From contig NZ_WWNE01000006.1 in NCBI RefSeq assembly GCF_009909615.1, positions 248,001-312,000 on the forward strand: a DNA stretch of 64,000 nucleotides, read 5' to 3'. A model generated the notes under the pieces. That model saw nothing but the letters and a program-made list of their open reading frames with translations. It ran no database searches and was not told the origin of the DNA. Made by a program: the position numbers and the translations under genes. Source of the DNA: Acidiluteibacter ferrifornacis (GTDB taxonomy: Bacteria; Bacteroidota; Bacteroidia; Flavobacteriales_E; Vicingaceae). Below are positions 1-8,437 of the stretch, piece by piece. Position 1 is the first letter of the stretch. Each line of letters opens with the position of its first letter.

Positions 1-2
1 CA

Positions 3-1418
3 CTTTATATTTTAGCATTGTTCTCAAAAGAGTCTGCCATTACCTATTTCGCAGCAATTCCTACTTTTTTATGGCTAAAAAAAGACATTAGTATCAAACA
101 ATTGATGCTGCCAGCCGGCATAATGCTAGCCCTTTCAGCAGCTTTTTATGGATGGCATTCTCACATTATAAGCTCAATGCCAAACCCTGTCAGCGAAGGG
201 TTATCTGACTTACTAAATAATGCAGCTGCCCATACTCAAAGCTTATCAGAAAGGTATGGCACCGCATTTTACCTTCAGATCCTGTATTTACAAAAACTAG
301 TTTTTCCAAATGTACTTTTACACGATTATTCCTACAATCTTATACCTGTCGTATCACTCAGTTCATGGCAAGGAGTCATCGGTTTACTTTTCTTTGTCTT
401 CTTGGTCGTTTTTGGAATAATTGGGTTTTTTAAGAAAAATAAAATTGCCACATTGGTTATCTTTTATTTATTGAGCATAGCTGTTGTATCTCAACTATTT
501 ATTACCATAGGAGCGTTATTTGCTGAACGCTTTTTATTTGTTCCCTCAATCGCTTTTTGTGTCATTATCGCTATTCTCCTGCAACAACTCTTTCAATTTA
601 AGAAGTATCTATCTTTTTTATTGTTTATACCAGTTCTCGCTCTATTAAGCGCTAAAACCATAGCTCGAAATAGTGATTGGAAAAATAATTCTACGCTATA
701 CGCTGCAGACATCCAAAACGGTATCAAAAGTGCCAGAATCAATTATAATTATGGAAGCGTGTTAACTCAGCAAGCAAATGAAGTAAAAGATAAAACGACT
801 AAACAACACCTTTATTCCCAAAGTACAAAATACCTACAAAACGCAGTAGAAATATACCCTCAATATTGGGATGCTTATAATAATCTAGCACTAGCCTATA
901 AGTATAACGGCCAGTTTGAGTTATCTGAGAAAGTGTTTCTTCTACTTTTAAAAAAAGATCCTAGTTATAATAAGGCATACTTCAACTTAGCAACAGTTCA
1001 GCTTGAATTAGAAAAAGGAGAAGAAGCTCTAAATAACTTAATTATCTTTACCAATAACACCCCAACTGTTGATGCCTTTAGTATGATGGGAACCATTTCG
1101 GGCGCTCTTGGAGACTTTCACTCTGCCAAAACTTATTTTAGAAAAGTACTAGAAATGGATCCCAATAATGAGAATGCTTACAATTATATAGGTACGGCAG
1201 AAGGCTTTTTAGGTCAACCTTTAGCAGCTATCGAAAATTATAAAAAAGCATTGCAAATTAACCCGAATAATGTAGAGACCTACTATAATATAGCAATTTC
1301 ATATAGCCAGATTGGTGATACTACAAATGAGATAATGACCTTAAATACCATTCAAAAAATACGCCCAGGAATACCTGAAGTAGTGAATCGATTAAATGAA
1401 CTGAATAGATCCAGGTAA
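3..1418 (+). CDS. Membrane TPR protein (TMTC/glycosyltransferase-like), 5' partial
   Basis: The reading frame is open to the left edge of the window, so the gene begins upstream and only about 471 C-terminal residues are seen. The first visible residues read LYILALFSKESA, a motif typical of multi-membrane proteins that carry C-terminal tetratricopeptide repeats, related to TMTC-like O-mannosyltransferases. The first 220 residues or so contain several hydrophobic membrane segments. From about residue 235 onward there are at least four TPR units, for example around YWDAYNNLALAYKYNGQ and NVETYYNIAISYSQIGD. The catalytic N-terminal part is outside the window, so the enzymatic role is inferred from family resemblance only. 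A TTG at 18 would be an artificial start created by the window edge. Confidence 0.75.
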   Translation, partial: LYILALFSKESAITYFAAIPTFLWLKKDISIKQLMLPAGIMLALSAAFYGWHSHIISSMPNPVSEGLSDLLNNAAAHTQSLSERYGTAFYLQILYLQKLVFPNVLLHDYSYNLIPVVSLSSWQGVIGLLFFVFLVVFGIIGFFKKNKIATLVIFYLLSIAVVSQLFITIGALFAERFLFVPSIAFCVIIAILLQQLFQFKKYLSFLLFIPVLALLSAKTIARNSDWKNNSTLYAADIQNGIKSARINYNYGSVLTQQANEVKDKTTKQHLYSQSTKYLQNAVEIYPQYWDAYNNLALAYKYNGQFELSEKVFLLLLKKDPSYNKAYFNLATVQLELEKGEEALNNLIIFTNNTPTVDAFSMMGTISGALGDFHSAKTYFRKVLEMDPNNENAYNYIGTAEGFLGQPLAAIENYKKALQINPNNVETYYNIAISYSQIGDTTNEIMTLNTIQKIRPGIPEVVNRLNELNRSR

Positions 1419-1502
1419 GAAGTTGGCTATAGCAAGAATCTTTTTTATTTGAGATTTCATATCTGATTATTAAAAGCCCTCTTAAAAAACTAATTTTACA
1501 CC

Positions 1503-2933
1503 ATGGGAAGACGAATTAGAAAGCGCATACCAATCATGGAAAATGTAACCGTATTGGATGCCGTTGCTGAAGGCAAAACACTCGCAAAAGTTGATGATTT
1601 GGTTATATTCTTAAACAACGCCGTTCCAGGCGATGTGGTAGACATCCAGGTTTATAAAAAGAAGCGAAACTACGTAGAAGGAAAGGCCATAAAATTTCAT
1701 AAGTATTCTGACAAAAGGGTTGAGCCATTTTGCGAACATTTTGGCGTTTGTGGTGGATGTAAATGGCAATTTCTTTCATACGAAGACCAGTTGGGTTACA
1801 AAGCAAAACAAGTAAAAGACAACCTAGAACGTCTAGCTAAAATTGAATTACCTGACTTTGAGCCTATATTAGGCGCTCCAAAAACCACTTACTATCGAAA
1901 TAAATTAGAATATACATTTTCAAATAAGCGATGGTTTACGGATGAAGAAATTGCAAAGGAGGATGACTTAGACCAAGATGGATTAGGGTTTCATGTCCCA
2001 GGGCGGTTTGACAAAGTATTAGATATTAATCATTGTTATTTACAAGCAGACCCATCGAATCAGATTCGATTAGCAGTAAGAGCTTATGCAAAAGCTAACA
2101 ACCTATCTTTCTTTGATATTCGTGATCAACATGGTCTGCTCCGAAATTTAATCATACGTACAGCATCCACCGGAGAATTAATGGTCATCGTCGTTTTTTA
2201 TCAAGAGGAAAAAGATAAACGAATTGGACTATTACAACATTTGGCTGACAAATTTCCTCAGATTACAAGTCTATTGTATGTTATCAATGGTAAGGCTAAT
2301 GACACGATTGGTGATCAAGAAGTCATTACTTTCAAAGGAAACGATCATATGTTGGAAGCTATGACTGACTTCCAAGATCCAACAAAAAAGATTCAATTTA
2401 AAGTAGGTCCAAAATCGTTTTACCAAACCAATTCAGAACAAGCAGAGAACTTATATCAAATCACTGCGAAGTTCGCTAACATCCAACCCAATCAAACGGT
2501 TTACGACTTATATACTGGTACAGGAACCATCGCTAATTACATCGCCAAATCAGCAAAAAAAGTAGTTGGTGTAGAATATGTTCCGGAAGCTATTGAAGAT
2601 GCAAAACACAATTCAGAATTAAACGGAATACAAAACACTTCCTTTTTTGCTGGTGATATGAAAGATGTGTTGACTGCAGATTTTGTTGAAGAAAATGGTA
2701 AAGCTGATGTGATAATAACCGATCCACCTAGAGCAGGAATGCATCCTGCAGTTATCGAAAGAATGTTGGAAATGAACGCCGAACGAATTGTTTATGTAAG
2801 CTGTAATCCTGCTACACAAGCCAGAGATTTACAAGCATTAGACGCAAATTATAAGGTCATTAAAGTGCAAGCTGTTGACATGTTCCCCCATACCCATCAC
2901 ATCGAAAATGTAGTTTTACTGGAAAGAAAATGA
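1503..2933 (+). CDS. rlmD: 23S rRNA (uracil-5-)-methyltransferase RlmD/RumA family
   Basis: A SAM-dependent RNA m5U methyltransferase of 476 residues, full length for the family. An N-terminal TRAM domain (about residues 10-65) is followed by the [4Fe-4S] cysteine cluster CEHFGVCGGCKWQ (about 77-89); a fourth cysteine lies in NHCYL near residue 178. The C-terminal Rossmann domain shows DLYTGTGTIANYIA, the ITDPPRAGMHP motif and the VSCNPATQARDL motif carrying the catalytic nucleophile cysteine. Substrate site (23S U1939 versus another uracil) cannot be settled from sequence, because Bacteroidota often carry more than one paralogue. The stop overlaps the next start as ATGA, which indicates translational coupling. 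Confidence 0.9.
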   Translation: MGRRIRKRIPIMENVTVLDAVAEGKTLAKVDDLVIFLNNAVPGDVVDIQVYKKKRNYVEGKAIKFHKYSDKRVEPFCEHFGVCGGCKWQFLSYEDQLGYKAKQVKDNLERLAKIELPDFEPILGAPKTTYYRNKLEYTFSNKRWFTDEEIAKEDDLDQDGLGFHVPGRFDKVLDINHCYLQADPSNQIRLAVRAYAKANNLSFFDIRDQHGLLRNLIIRTASTGELMVIVVFYQEEKDKRIGLLQHLADKFPQITSLLYVINGKANDTIGDQEVITFKGNDHMLEAMTDFQDPTKKIQFKVGPKSFYQTNSEQAENLYQITAKFANIQPNQTVYDLYTGTGTIANYIAKSAKKVVGVEYVPEAIEDAKHNSELNGIQNTSFFAGDMKDVLTADFVEENGKADVIITDPPRAGMHPAVIERMLEMNAERIVYVSCNPATQARDLQALDANYKVIKVQAVDMFPHTHHIENVVLLERK

Positions 2934-3520
2934 AAGCTGAACTAGACAAGAACTATTGGGACAATCGTTACAAAGAAGGTCAAACTGGATGGGATTTAGG
3001 AGAAGTAAGTCCTGCTTTGAAAGCCTACATTGACCAAATTGAAAAGAAGGATTTAAAAATTTTAATTCCTGGTGGCGGCAATGCATATGAGTTAGCCTAT
3101 CTGCATCAAAAGGGCTTTCACAATTCATACCTGATAGATCTTTCTCCAACGGCACTTTCTAATTTCAAAAAAAATAATCCATCTATACCTGACAAATTCC
3201 TAATTGAAGGAAACTATTTTGATCATATTGGTGAATATGATTTGATTATAGAACAAACCTTTTTTTGCGCGATTGACAGAACACTACGAGAAAAATATGC
3301 TGAAAAAACTAATGACCTTTTAGTTTCAGGTGGAAAATTAATTGGTTTACTCTGGAGCGAAGACTTTGGAGATGACAGCCCTCCATTCGGAGGCACCAAA
3401 AAGGAGTATTTATCTTACTTTACCCCTTATTTCAAAATCCAAGTATTGGAGAATAGTAGAAATAGTATAAAACCGCGAGCGGGAAGAGAATTATTTATGA
3501 TTCTTCAGAAATTGACTTAA
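2930..3520 (+). CDS. TPMT-family SAM-dependent methyltransferase
   Basis: A 196-residue class I methyltransferase related to thiopurine S-methyltransferases. The N-terminus contains the family pattern YWDNRYKEGQTGWDLGEVSP, followed by the SAM-binding loop ILIPGGGNAYELAYL (about residues 44-58) and a later EQTFFCAID segment. Bacterial members act on small thiol, selenium, tellurium or halide substrates, but the substrate here is not predictable. The start overlaps the rlmD stop by four bases (ATGA), so the two are almost certainly cotranscribed. The phosphoribosyltransferase gene follows 21 nt later. Confidence 0.85.
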   Translation: MKAELDKNYWDNRYKEGQTGWDLGEVSPALKAYIDQIEKKDLKILIPGGGNAYELAYLHQKGFHNSYLIDLSPTALSNFKKNNPSIPDKFLIEGNYFDHIGEYDLIIEQTFFCAIDRTLREKYAEKTNDLLVSGGKLIGLLWSEDFGDDSPPFGGTKKEYLSYFTPYFKIQVLENSRNSIKPRAGRELFMILQKLT

Positions 3521-3541
3521 ATTTGAAATCAAACGAAGAAA

Positions 3542-4051
3542 ATGGCAGCAAATAAAACTCTGATTTTAGATCACGATAGAATTATTCAAAAGGTAAATAG
3601 AATTGCCTATCAAATATTTGAAGACAACTATACTGAAAAAGAAATTATCATTGCAGGAATTGCTCCTAAAGGTTTTCAATTTGCTGAATTGTTGAGTGAA
3701 ACACTAAAAAGTATTTCAAAAATTAAGATTCAATTAGTAGAGTTGAAGATAAAAAAAGATAACCCTATAGATAGTAAAATTGAGTTATCCCTAAATGAAA
3801 AAGACCTTTCTGAAAAGGTAATCATTGTAGTGGACGATGTTTTAAATTCAGGACGTACTTTAATTTATGGCGTCAATTATTTTCTCAACGGTCCAATTAA
3901 AAAGCTTTCAACTGCAGTGTTAGTCAACAGAAATCATCGTCGATTTCCTATCAGCGCAGATTATGTTGGGGTTTCTTTATCCACCACCCTACAAGATCAT
4001 GTAGAAGTATTCTTTAGCCCATCAGGAACACATACTGTGCATCTTAAATAA
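3542..4051 (+). CDS. Phosphoribosyltransferase domain protein (PyrR-like)
   Basis: A 169-residue type I phosphoribosyltransferase. The PRPP-binding motif VIIVVDDVLNSGRTLIYGV lies at about residues 92-110, with two acidic residues followed by the S-G-R-T loop. The N-terminus (LDHDRIIQKVNRIAYQIFED) and the size match PyrR/hypoxanthine-type PRTases of Bacteroidota, but I see no basis for choosing between uracil/regulatory and purine salvage activity. It is the last gene of a + strand run (rlmD, methyltransferase, PRTase). Its last eight bases overlap the end of the convergent aroK gene. Confidence 0.8.
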   Translation: MAANKTLILDHDRIIQKVNRIAYQIFEDNYTEKEIIIAGIAPKGFQFAELLSETLKSISKIKIQLVELKIKKDNPIDSKIELSLNEKDLSEKVIIVVDDVLNSGRTLIYGVNYFLNGPIKKLSTAVLVNRNHRRFPISADYVGVSLSTTLQDHVEVFFSPSGTHTVHLK

Positions 4052-4541
4052 GTGAGATTATACTTTTAGGAGATTTATTAGGTGAATTATCAATTACTTG
4101 TGCGAGGCTGTAATACTTCTCGCGTTCGTTCAGTTTTTTTGTAACAAAATTCTTTAGTTCATCATCCGATAAATCTGCTATTAATGGCCGATTTCCTTTA
4201 GCAGCTCTCAATCGGCCGTATAAAACATCAGACGGTAGTTTTAGGTAGATTGTTGTTCCAGATTTATTCATCAAATCCATATTACTAAAGAAGCACGGTG
4301 TACCTCCTCCAACTGATAAAACAAAGTCTGAATTCCGATTAATTACCTCAAGTAATGCCTGCTTTTCTAAAATCCTGAACCTATCTTCCCCAATTTCCTT
4401 AAATAATTGTGAAATTGATTGGTTGCTCTGATCTTCTATATGTTGATCTAAATCAATAAATGGAATTTCTAAATGGTGTGCTATTTTCTTACCCAATTTC
4501 GTTTTGCCACACCCCATAAATCCAAGAAGGAATAACCTCAT
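4044..4541 (-). CDS. aroK: Shikimate kinase
   Basis: Shikimate kinase phosphorylates shikimate to shikimate-3-phosphate in aromatic amino acid synthesis. The 165-residue protein begins with the P-loop GFMGCGKTKLGKK (residues 7-19). It has the shikimate-binding segment FIDLDQHIE (about 29-37), the GGGTPCF loop and the lid/adenine region GRLRAAKGNRPLI. The length matches the family. Its start is directly adjacent to the stop of the upstream SDR gene on the same strand, so the two form an operon. Its end overlaps the end of the convergent PRTase by eight bases, with no terminator visible between them. Confidence 0.93.
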   Translation of the reverse strand: MRLFLLGFMGCGKTKLGKKIAHHLEIPFIDLDQHIEDQSNQSISQLFKEIGEDRFRILEKQALLEVINRNSDFVLSVGGGTPCFFSNMDLMNKSGTTIYLKLPSDVLYGRLRAAKGNRPLIADLSDDELKNFVTKKLNEREKYYSLAQVIDNSPNKSPKSIISLI

Positions 4542-5357
4542 TTAGTCTAATTTTTCAAAAGGAGAATCAGGTTCCTTTGCCATGGTATTGTACACAGCCC
4601 GCTCAAATAATTTGGGAAATATTCGACTCAATCCACGCACTAGCAAACCATCTAAAGTCATTGTCACCGTCCGCTTTCTTTTGACGACTCCTTTATAAAT
4701 ATAATCTGCCACCTTCTCTGCACTCATCATTTTACCCTCTTCACGAGGAGATTTTCCCTGAGGTGAACCATCAGCGGTAAGTGCTGTATTGCGAATATTA
4801 GAAGATGTAAAACCAGGGCAAGCCACCATCACATGTAGGCCTGTTTTCTTGTTTTCTGTTCTTAATGAATTTAAAAATCCTTGCATAGCATATTTTGAAG
4901 CTGAATATCCTGTTCGTGCTGGCAATCCAATCAACCCACCAACAGATGAAACTCCAACTATTGATCCTTTATTTTTTAAAATATAAGGAAGGGCATATTT
5001 AGTTGTATATACAGTTCCCCAAAAATTAACTTGCATAAGCCGCTCGATTACACTTATATCAGCATCTATAAATAATGCTCTCATAGAAATACCCGCATTA
5101 TTTACTAAAACATCTACGGTACCATAAGCTGCAACAGTTTCATTAACGATTCTTTCACAATCCGACTTTAGGCCTACATCTGCAACAATTCCAACACAGT
5201 TGATCCCTTTGGATAGAAAAGTTTTTAGAGTGGATTCAACATTATCTGCATTTCGTGCAACAATAGCTACCTTGCTACCATTCAGCCCAAAGTGCTCTGC
5301 AGTTGCTTTGCCAATCCCAGAAGTTGCGCCCGTAACTATGACGACCTTATCTTTCAT
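4542..5357 (-). CDS. Short-chain dehydrogenase/reductase (SDR)
   Basis: A classical SDR oxidoreductase of 271 residues. The cofactor loop is VTGATSGIGKA (TGxxxGIG, residues 9-16), NNAG lies at 86-89, the catalytic Ser at about 137-138, and the catalytic Tyr151-xxx-Lys155 in GYSASKYAM. The C-terminal extension rich in basic residues (KGVVKRKRTVTM) resembles membrane-associated SDRs of the DHRS7/YqjQ type, which act on lipids or retinoid-like substrates; that substrate class is only an inference. It is read before aroK with no intergenic bases, so the two genes share a transcript. The start at 5357 is preceded by an AT-rich region shared with the divergent acetyltransferase-like gene. Confidence 0.9.
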   Translation of the reverse strand: MKDKVVIVTGATSGIGKATAEHFGLNGSKVAIVARNADNVESTLKTFLSKGINCVGIVADVGLKSDCERIVNETVAAYGTVDVLVNNAGISMRALFIDADISVIERLMQVNFWGTVYTTKYALPYILKNKGSIVGVSSVGGLIGLPARTGYSASKYAMQGFLNSLRTENKKTGLHVMVACPGFTSSNIRNTALTADGSPQGKSPREEGKMMSAEKVADYIYKGVVKRKRTVTMTLDGLLVRGLSRIFPKLFERAVYNTMAKEPDSPFEKLD

Positions 5358-5434
5358 AGTGCTACTTTATTTGAAAATAAAGATAAAGTGTATTTCTTTG
5401 CTGTAAGAAATAATTACGTAAATGTACACTTCCA

Positions 5435-6598
5435 ATGAATATTCTTGAAGTTAACGACAAAAAAAATATAAAAGAGTTTTTAGATTTTCCGAATCGACTG
5501 TATAAAAACGATCCTAATTGGATACCTCATTTACGTCAGGATATTGAGAAAGTATTTGATAAAAAGACCAATAAATACTTTCGACATGGAGAAGCTATTC
5601 GATGGATTTTAAAGGACAACGAAAATAAAACCATCGGTAGAATTGCAGCTTTTATCAATCAAAAAACATCGAAAGGATTTAAGCAACCGACAGGAGGAAT
5701 TGGCTTTTTTGAATGTATAAATAATCAAGAGGCGGCGTTCTGTATGTTTGACACCGCAAAAAAATGGTTAGAAGATAGAGGGATGGAGGCCATGGACGGA
5801 CCAATCAATTTTGGTGAAAAAGACAAATACTGGGGATTAGTAACACAAAACTTTACTGCTCCTCCTTATTATTGTCAAAACTACAATCCCGAGTATTATG
5901 TCCCGTTCTTTGAAAATTATGGATTCAAGGTTTACTATGAACAATACATCTACTCTAGAAATACAACTGATGAGTTAGCTGAAGTATTGATAGATAAAGC
6001 CAATCGAATTGCAAAAAATCCAGCTTATACCTTTAAAACAATAGACAAATCTGATTTATATAAGTATGCTGAAGATTTTAGGATTATTTACAATCGAGCA
6101 TGGGTCAAACATGAAGCTTTTAAGTCGATGGAGCACAAACAGGCCATGACAATAATGAAAACAATCAAACCAATCCTTGATGAAGATCTAATCCATTTTG
6201 CATATTACAACGATGTTCCGGTTGGATTTTTCATTGCTCTACCTGAAATCAATCAAATTTTCAAACGAATTGGAGACAACTTTAATTGGTGGGGCAAATT
6301 AAAATTTGTGGTTTATCAAAAATTAGGAGTAATGGACACTTTTTTCGGATTAGCTTTTGGAATTGATCCAGCTCATCAAGGCAAAGGATTAGAGGGAGCA
6401 TTGTTTAACAGTATAAAAAAACAAGTTGCTATTAAAAATAAATACAAGGATGTCGTGATTACGTGGATTGGTGACTTCAATCCTAAGATGATCCACGTCA
6501 TTGAGAATTTAGGAGCTGAAAAATTGAGGACACTTTGTACCTATCGTTACCTTTTCGACCGAGAAAAGCCATTTGAACGCACAAAAGTGATTACGTAA
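5435..6598 (+). CDS. GNAT-like acyltransferase domain protein
   Basis: A 387-residue protein common in Bacteroidota and usually annotated as a GNAT-fold hypothetical protein. The N-terminal part (NRLYKNDPNWIPHLRQD) and the middle (MEAMDGPINFGEKDKYWGL) are typical of the family. The C-terminal half carries GNAT-like features: VGFFIALPEINQIF as strands, then GIDPAHQGKGLEGALFNSI, whose HQGKG loop resembles the acetyl-CoA pyrophosphate-binding Q/RxxGxG motif. The acceptor substrate is unknown. It stands alone, divergent from the SDR-aroK pair and followed by the tRNA cluster. Confidence 0.75.
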   Translation: MNILEVNDKKNIKEFLDFPNRLYKNDPNWIPHLRQDIEKVFDKKTNKYFRHGEAIRWILKDNENKTIGRIAAFINQKTSKGFKQPTGGIGFFECINNQEAAFCMFDTAKKWLEDRGMEAMDGPINFGEKDKYWGLVTQNFTAPPYYCQNYNPEYYVPFFENYGFKVYYEQYIYSRNTTDELAEVLIDKANRIAKNPAYTFKTIDKSDLYKYAEDFRIIYNRAWVKHEAFKSMEHKQAMTIMKTIKPILDEDLIHFAYYNDVPVGFFIALPEINQIFKRIGDNFNWWGKLKFVVYQKLGVMDTFFGLAFGIDPAHQGKGLEGALFNSIKKQVAIKNKYKDVVITWIGDFNPKMIHVIENLGAEKLRTLCTYRYLFDREKPFERTKVIT

Positions 6599-6661
6599 AC
6601 AACTAACTAAAAGCAACTTGAAAAAGCATTAAAAAAAAAGCAAAAAATGATGCCATTCTTC

Positions 6662-6692
6662 TTTGTCAATTTGAATAATCGTTTTATATTTG
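6662..6692 (+). promoter_or_regulatory. Bacteroidota-type promoter of tRNA-Lys
   Basis: TTTG at 6662-6665 is separated by exactly 19 nt from TATATTTG at 6685-6692. This matches the Bacteroidota primary sigma consensus TTTG-N19-TAnnTTTG. The -7 box ends 19 nt before the mature tRNA-Lys, so the precursor leader would be short. Confidence 0.75.
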
Positions 6693-6711
6693 CAACCGCT
6701 TAACAAAGCAG

Positions 6712-6784
6712 GACTTGTTAGCTCAGCTGGTAGAGCACATCCCTTTTAAGGATGGGGTCCTGGGTTCGAACCCCAGACAAGTCA
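6712..6784 (+). tRNA. tRNA-Lys(TTT)
   Basis: A 73-nt cloverleaf can be drawn. The acceptor stem GACTTGT pairs with ACAAGTC, with discriminator A at 6784. The D arm is GCTCAGCTGGTAGAGC. The anticodon stem CATCC/GGATG closes the loop CTTTTAA, giving anticodon TTT. The T arm is CTGGG-TTCGAAC-CCCAG. The CCA end is not encoded. A terminator follows directly. Confidence 0.97.
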
Positions 6785-6792
6785 CAAAAAAA

Positions 6793-6821
6793 GGACGGAT
6801 AATTTTATCTGTCCTTTTTTT
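6793..6821 (+). terminator. Rho-independent terminator of tRNA-Lys
   Basis: GGACGGATAATTTTATCTGTCC forms a hairpin (GGACGGATAA-type arm pairing with TTATCTGTCC, including a G-T pair) followed by a run of seven T. It separates the two tRNA genes. Confidence 0.85.
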
Positions 6822-6847
6822 GATTTACGCAAAATCGGTTAACTTTA
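6819..6847 (+). promoter_or_regulatory. Possible promoter of tRNA-Leu overlapping the upstream terminator
   Basis: TTTG at 6819-6822, made from the end of the terminator T tract, lies 17 nt before TAACTTTA at 6840-6847, which matches TAnnTTTG in seven of eight positions. The -7 box would be 9 nt before the tRNA. This is plausible but unproven. Confidence 0.4.
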
Positions 6848-6856
6848 AACAAAATT

Positions 6857-6940
6857 GCCCCGGTGCTGAAATTGGTAGACAGGCATGGTTGAGGGCCATG
6901 TATCCTTATGGATGTGCAGGTTCGAGTCCCGTTCGGGGCA
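6857..6940 (+). tRNA. tRNA-Leu(GAG)
   Basis: A class II tRNA of 84 nt. The acceptor stem GCCCCGG pairs with TCGGGGC (one G-T pair), discriminator A at 6940. The anticodon stem CATGG/CCATG closes the loop TTGAGGG, giving anticodon GAG. The long variable arm TATCC-TTAT-GGATG identifies leucine. The T loop is GTTCGAGTCCC. No CCA is encoded. Confidence 0.95.
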
Positions 6941-6950
6941 CTACAAAAAA

Positions 6951-6979
6951 GCAGTAAGTATTTCACTTGCTGCTTTTTT
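6951..6979 (+). terminator. Rho-independent terminator of tRNA-Leu
   Basis: GCAGTAAGT pairs with ACTTGCTGC (one G-T pair) around a short loop and is followed by six T. Confidence 0.85.
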
Positions 6980-7060
6980 ATTTCTATTGATTTATAATCT
7001 AAAGCAACTATCGTTCTCCCATTGCGTCATTGATTAACTAACCAAAACATCCCTGAAACC

Positions 7061-8401
7061 ATGAAAAAAATAGTATTGTGCATTCTGTTTCCTTTCCTGC
7101 CACTCTTGCAAGTTAAAGCGTCCGATTTTGTAGGTGCAGAAATTTCATATAAACATATCTCAGGTAACACCTATGAAATACGAGTAACGTCATTTATCGA
7201 ATATATTAGTAATCCTATCATTCGTCCAAATTTAACAGTAAACTATAGGAATAACTGTACAATGGGTAGTTTACAACTTCAGTACGACACTAATTATGCA
7301 TCTAATATTGCCTGCTCTTTAATTGATCCGCATGTTATAATAGAATATAAAACTCAATTCACTTTTGCAGGACTTAATTGTAATGGAGTAGAACTGACAC
7401 TTGATGCTCCTTGTTGTATGCCTGTATACAATAACTTGCAGAGCCCTTCTCCTATAGAGGAAGTTAAAGCGGAAATTTTATATTTTAGCCGACAGAACAC
7501 CTCTGCTGAATTCAATACTTCGGTCATAAAATTTGCTCAAAAAAACAGTACTACAGACATTGATTTATCAGCTTCTGATATTAATGGAGATTCCTTAGTT
7601 TATACTCTTGCAGATGCTTCAGGAACCTATGCGTCAGGATATACATTTAATGATCCATTTGGCCCTAATGGAACCTCTATCCTAAATCCCTCCACAGGAG
7701 TTTTAACTGTCACACCGACTGCTATAGGTACATACCTCATAAATGTGCTTGTTTCCGAGTATAAAAATGGAAATTTAGCAGGAACAAGTCAACGAGAATG
7801 GGCTATTGATGTCATCGACAATGTGGCTACCAATCACAATCCCAGTCTAAGTGGAATTAACAATACTACTAACTATTCAATATCAGCTTGCATTGGTGAT
7901 ACTGTTAGTTTTTTTGCTAGTATTACAGATCTTGACACTAATCAAAATGTACTTGTTAAGTTGCTAACCACACTGCCTTTCTCTAAATTAACTACTGTGG
8001 GGAGAACTATAAACTTTAAATGGATCTTAAATAGTAGTATTACTCCAGGAGTCTACCATCCAAAAATTCAACTGAATGATCAAAATTGTGGAGTAACTAC
8101 TTCTATTTTTAACATCACTGTAAATCCCTGTATTTCAACAACGGTTGATGAACCAATACCTAGTGTCAGTTTTACATTTTATCCCAATCCTTCAAGCGGA
8201 AACATTTTACTTAATTTAAATCCAAAAAGTATAAATACTATCATTTCTTTGCGGTCGATTACAGGTTCACTGATTAAAGAAATACAAATTACAAATGATC
8301 AGCAAGAGTTGGATCTATCCGATTTAGAAAATGGAATCTATTTTATATCTATTCCAACATCAAAAGGTGTTCTCACTAAAAAAATCATATTAACAAAATA
8401 A
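7061..8401 (+). CDS. Secreted protein with T9SS type A sorting domain
   Basis: A 446-residue exported protein. A signal peptide covers residues 1-20 (cleavage near QVKA-S). The N-terminal module starting VGAEISYKHISGNTYEIRV is homologous to the N-terminus of the giant protein encoded nearby (GGEITW...YIFTVKIYRDC). Both also share a later block, DSLVYTLA...GYTFNDPFG...LNPSTGVLT, matched by DSLVYSWA...GYSFNSPFP...LNTATGEIS. The C-terminal 80 residues are a type A sorting domain: FYPNPSSGNI, LDLSDLENGIYFISI, and a terminal basic KKIILTK. It is therefore predicted to be a surface or secreted T9SS cargo; its function is unknown. A terminator follows 8 nt after the stop. Confidence 0.85.
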   Translation: MKKIVLCILFPFLPLLQVKASDFVGAEISYKHISGNTYEIRVTSFIEYISNPIIRPNLTVNYRNNCTMGSLQLQYDTNYASNIACSLIDPHVIIEYKTQFTFAGLNCNGVELTLDAPCCMPVYNNLQSPSPIEEVKAEILYFSRQNTSAEFNTSVIKFAQKNSTTDIDLSASDINGDSLVYTLADASGTYASGYTFNDPFGPNGTSILNPSTGVLTVTPTAIGTYLINVLVSEYKNGNLAGTSQREWAIDVIDNVATNHNPSLSGINNTTNYSISACIGDTVSFFASITDLDTNQNVLVKLLTTLPFSKLTTVGRTINFKWILNSSITPGVYHPKIQLNDQNCGVTTSIFNITVNPCISTTVDEPIPSVSFTFYPNPSSGNILLNLNPKSINTIISLRSITGSLIKEIQITNDQQELDLSDLENGIYFISIPTSKGVLTKKIILTK

Positions 8402-8409
8402 ACCTCTAA

Positions 8410-8437
8410 GGGAATGAATTAAATTCATTCCCTTTTT
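8410..8437 (+). terminator. Rho-independent terminator
   Basis: A perfect 11-bp stem GGGAATGAATT/AATTCATTCCC with a one-base centre is followed by five T on the + strand. It ends the type A cargo gene and touches the stop codon of the convergent oxidase gene. Confidence 0.85.

Noticed and set aside
6715-6957. 80-residue open frame over the tRNA pair
   Set aside because: It is an accident of translating two tRNA genes and a terminator; the cloverleaf structures explain the sequence.
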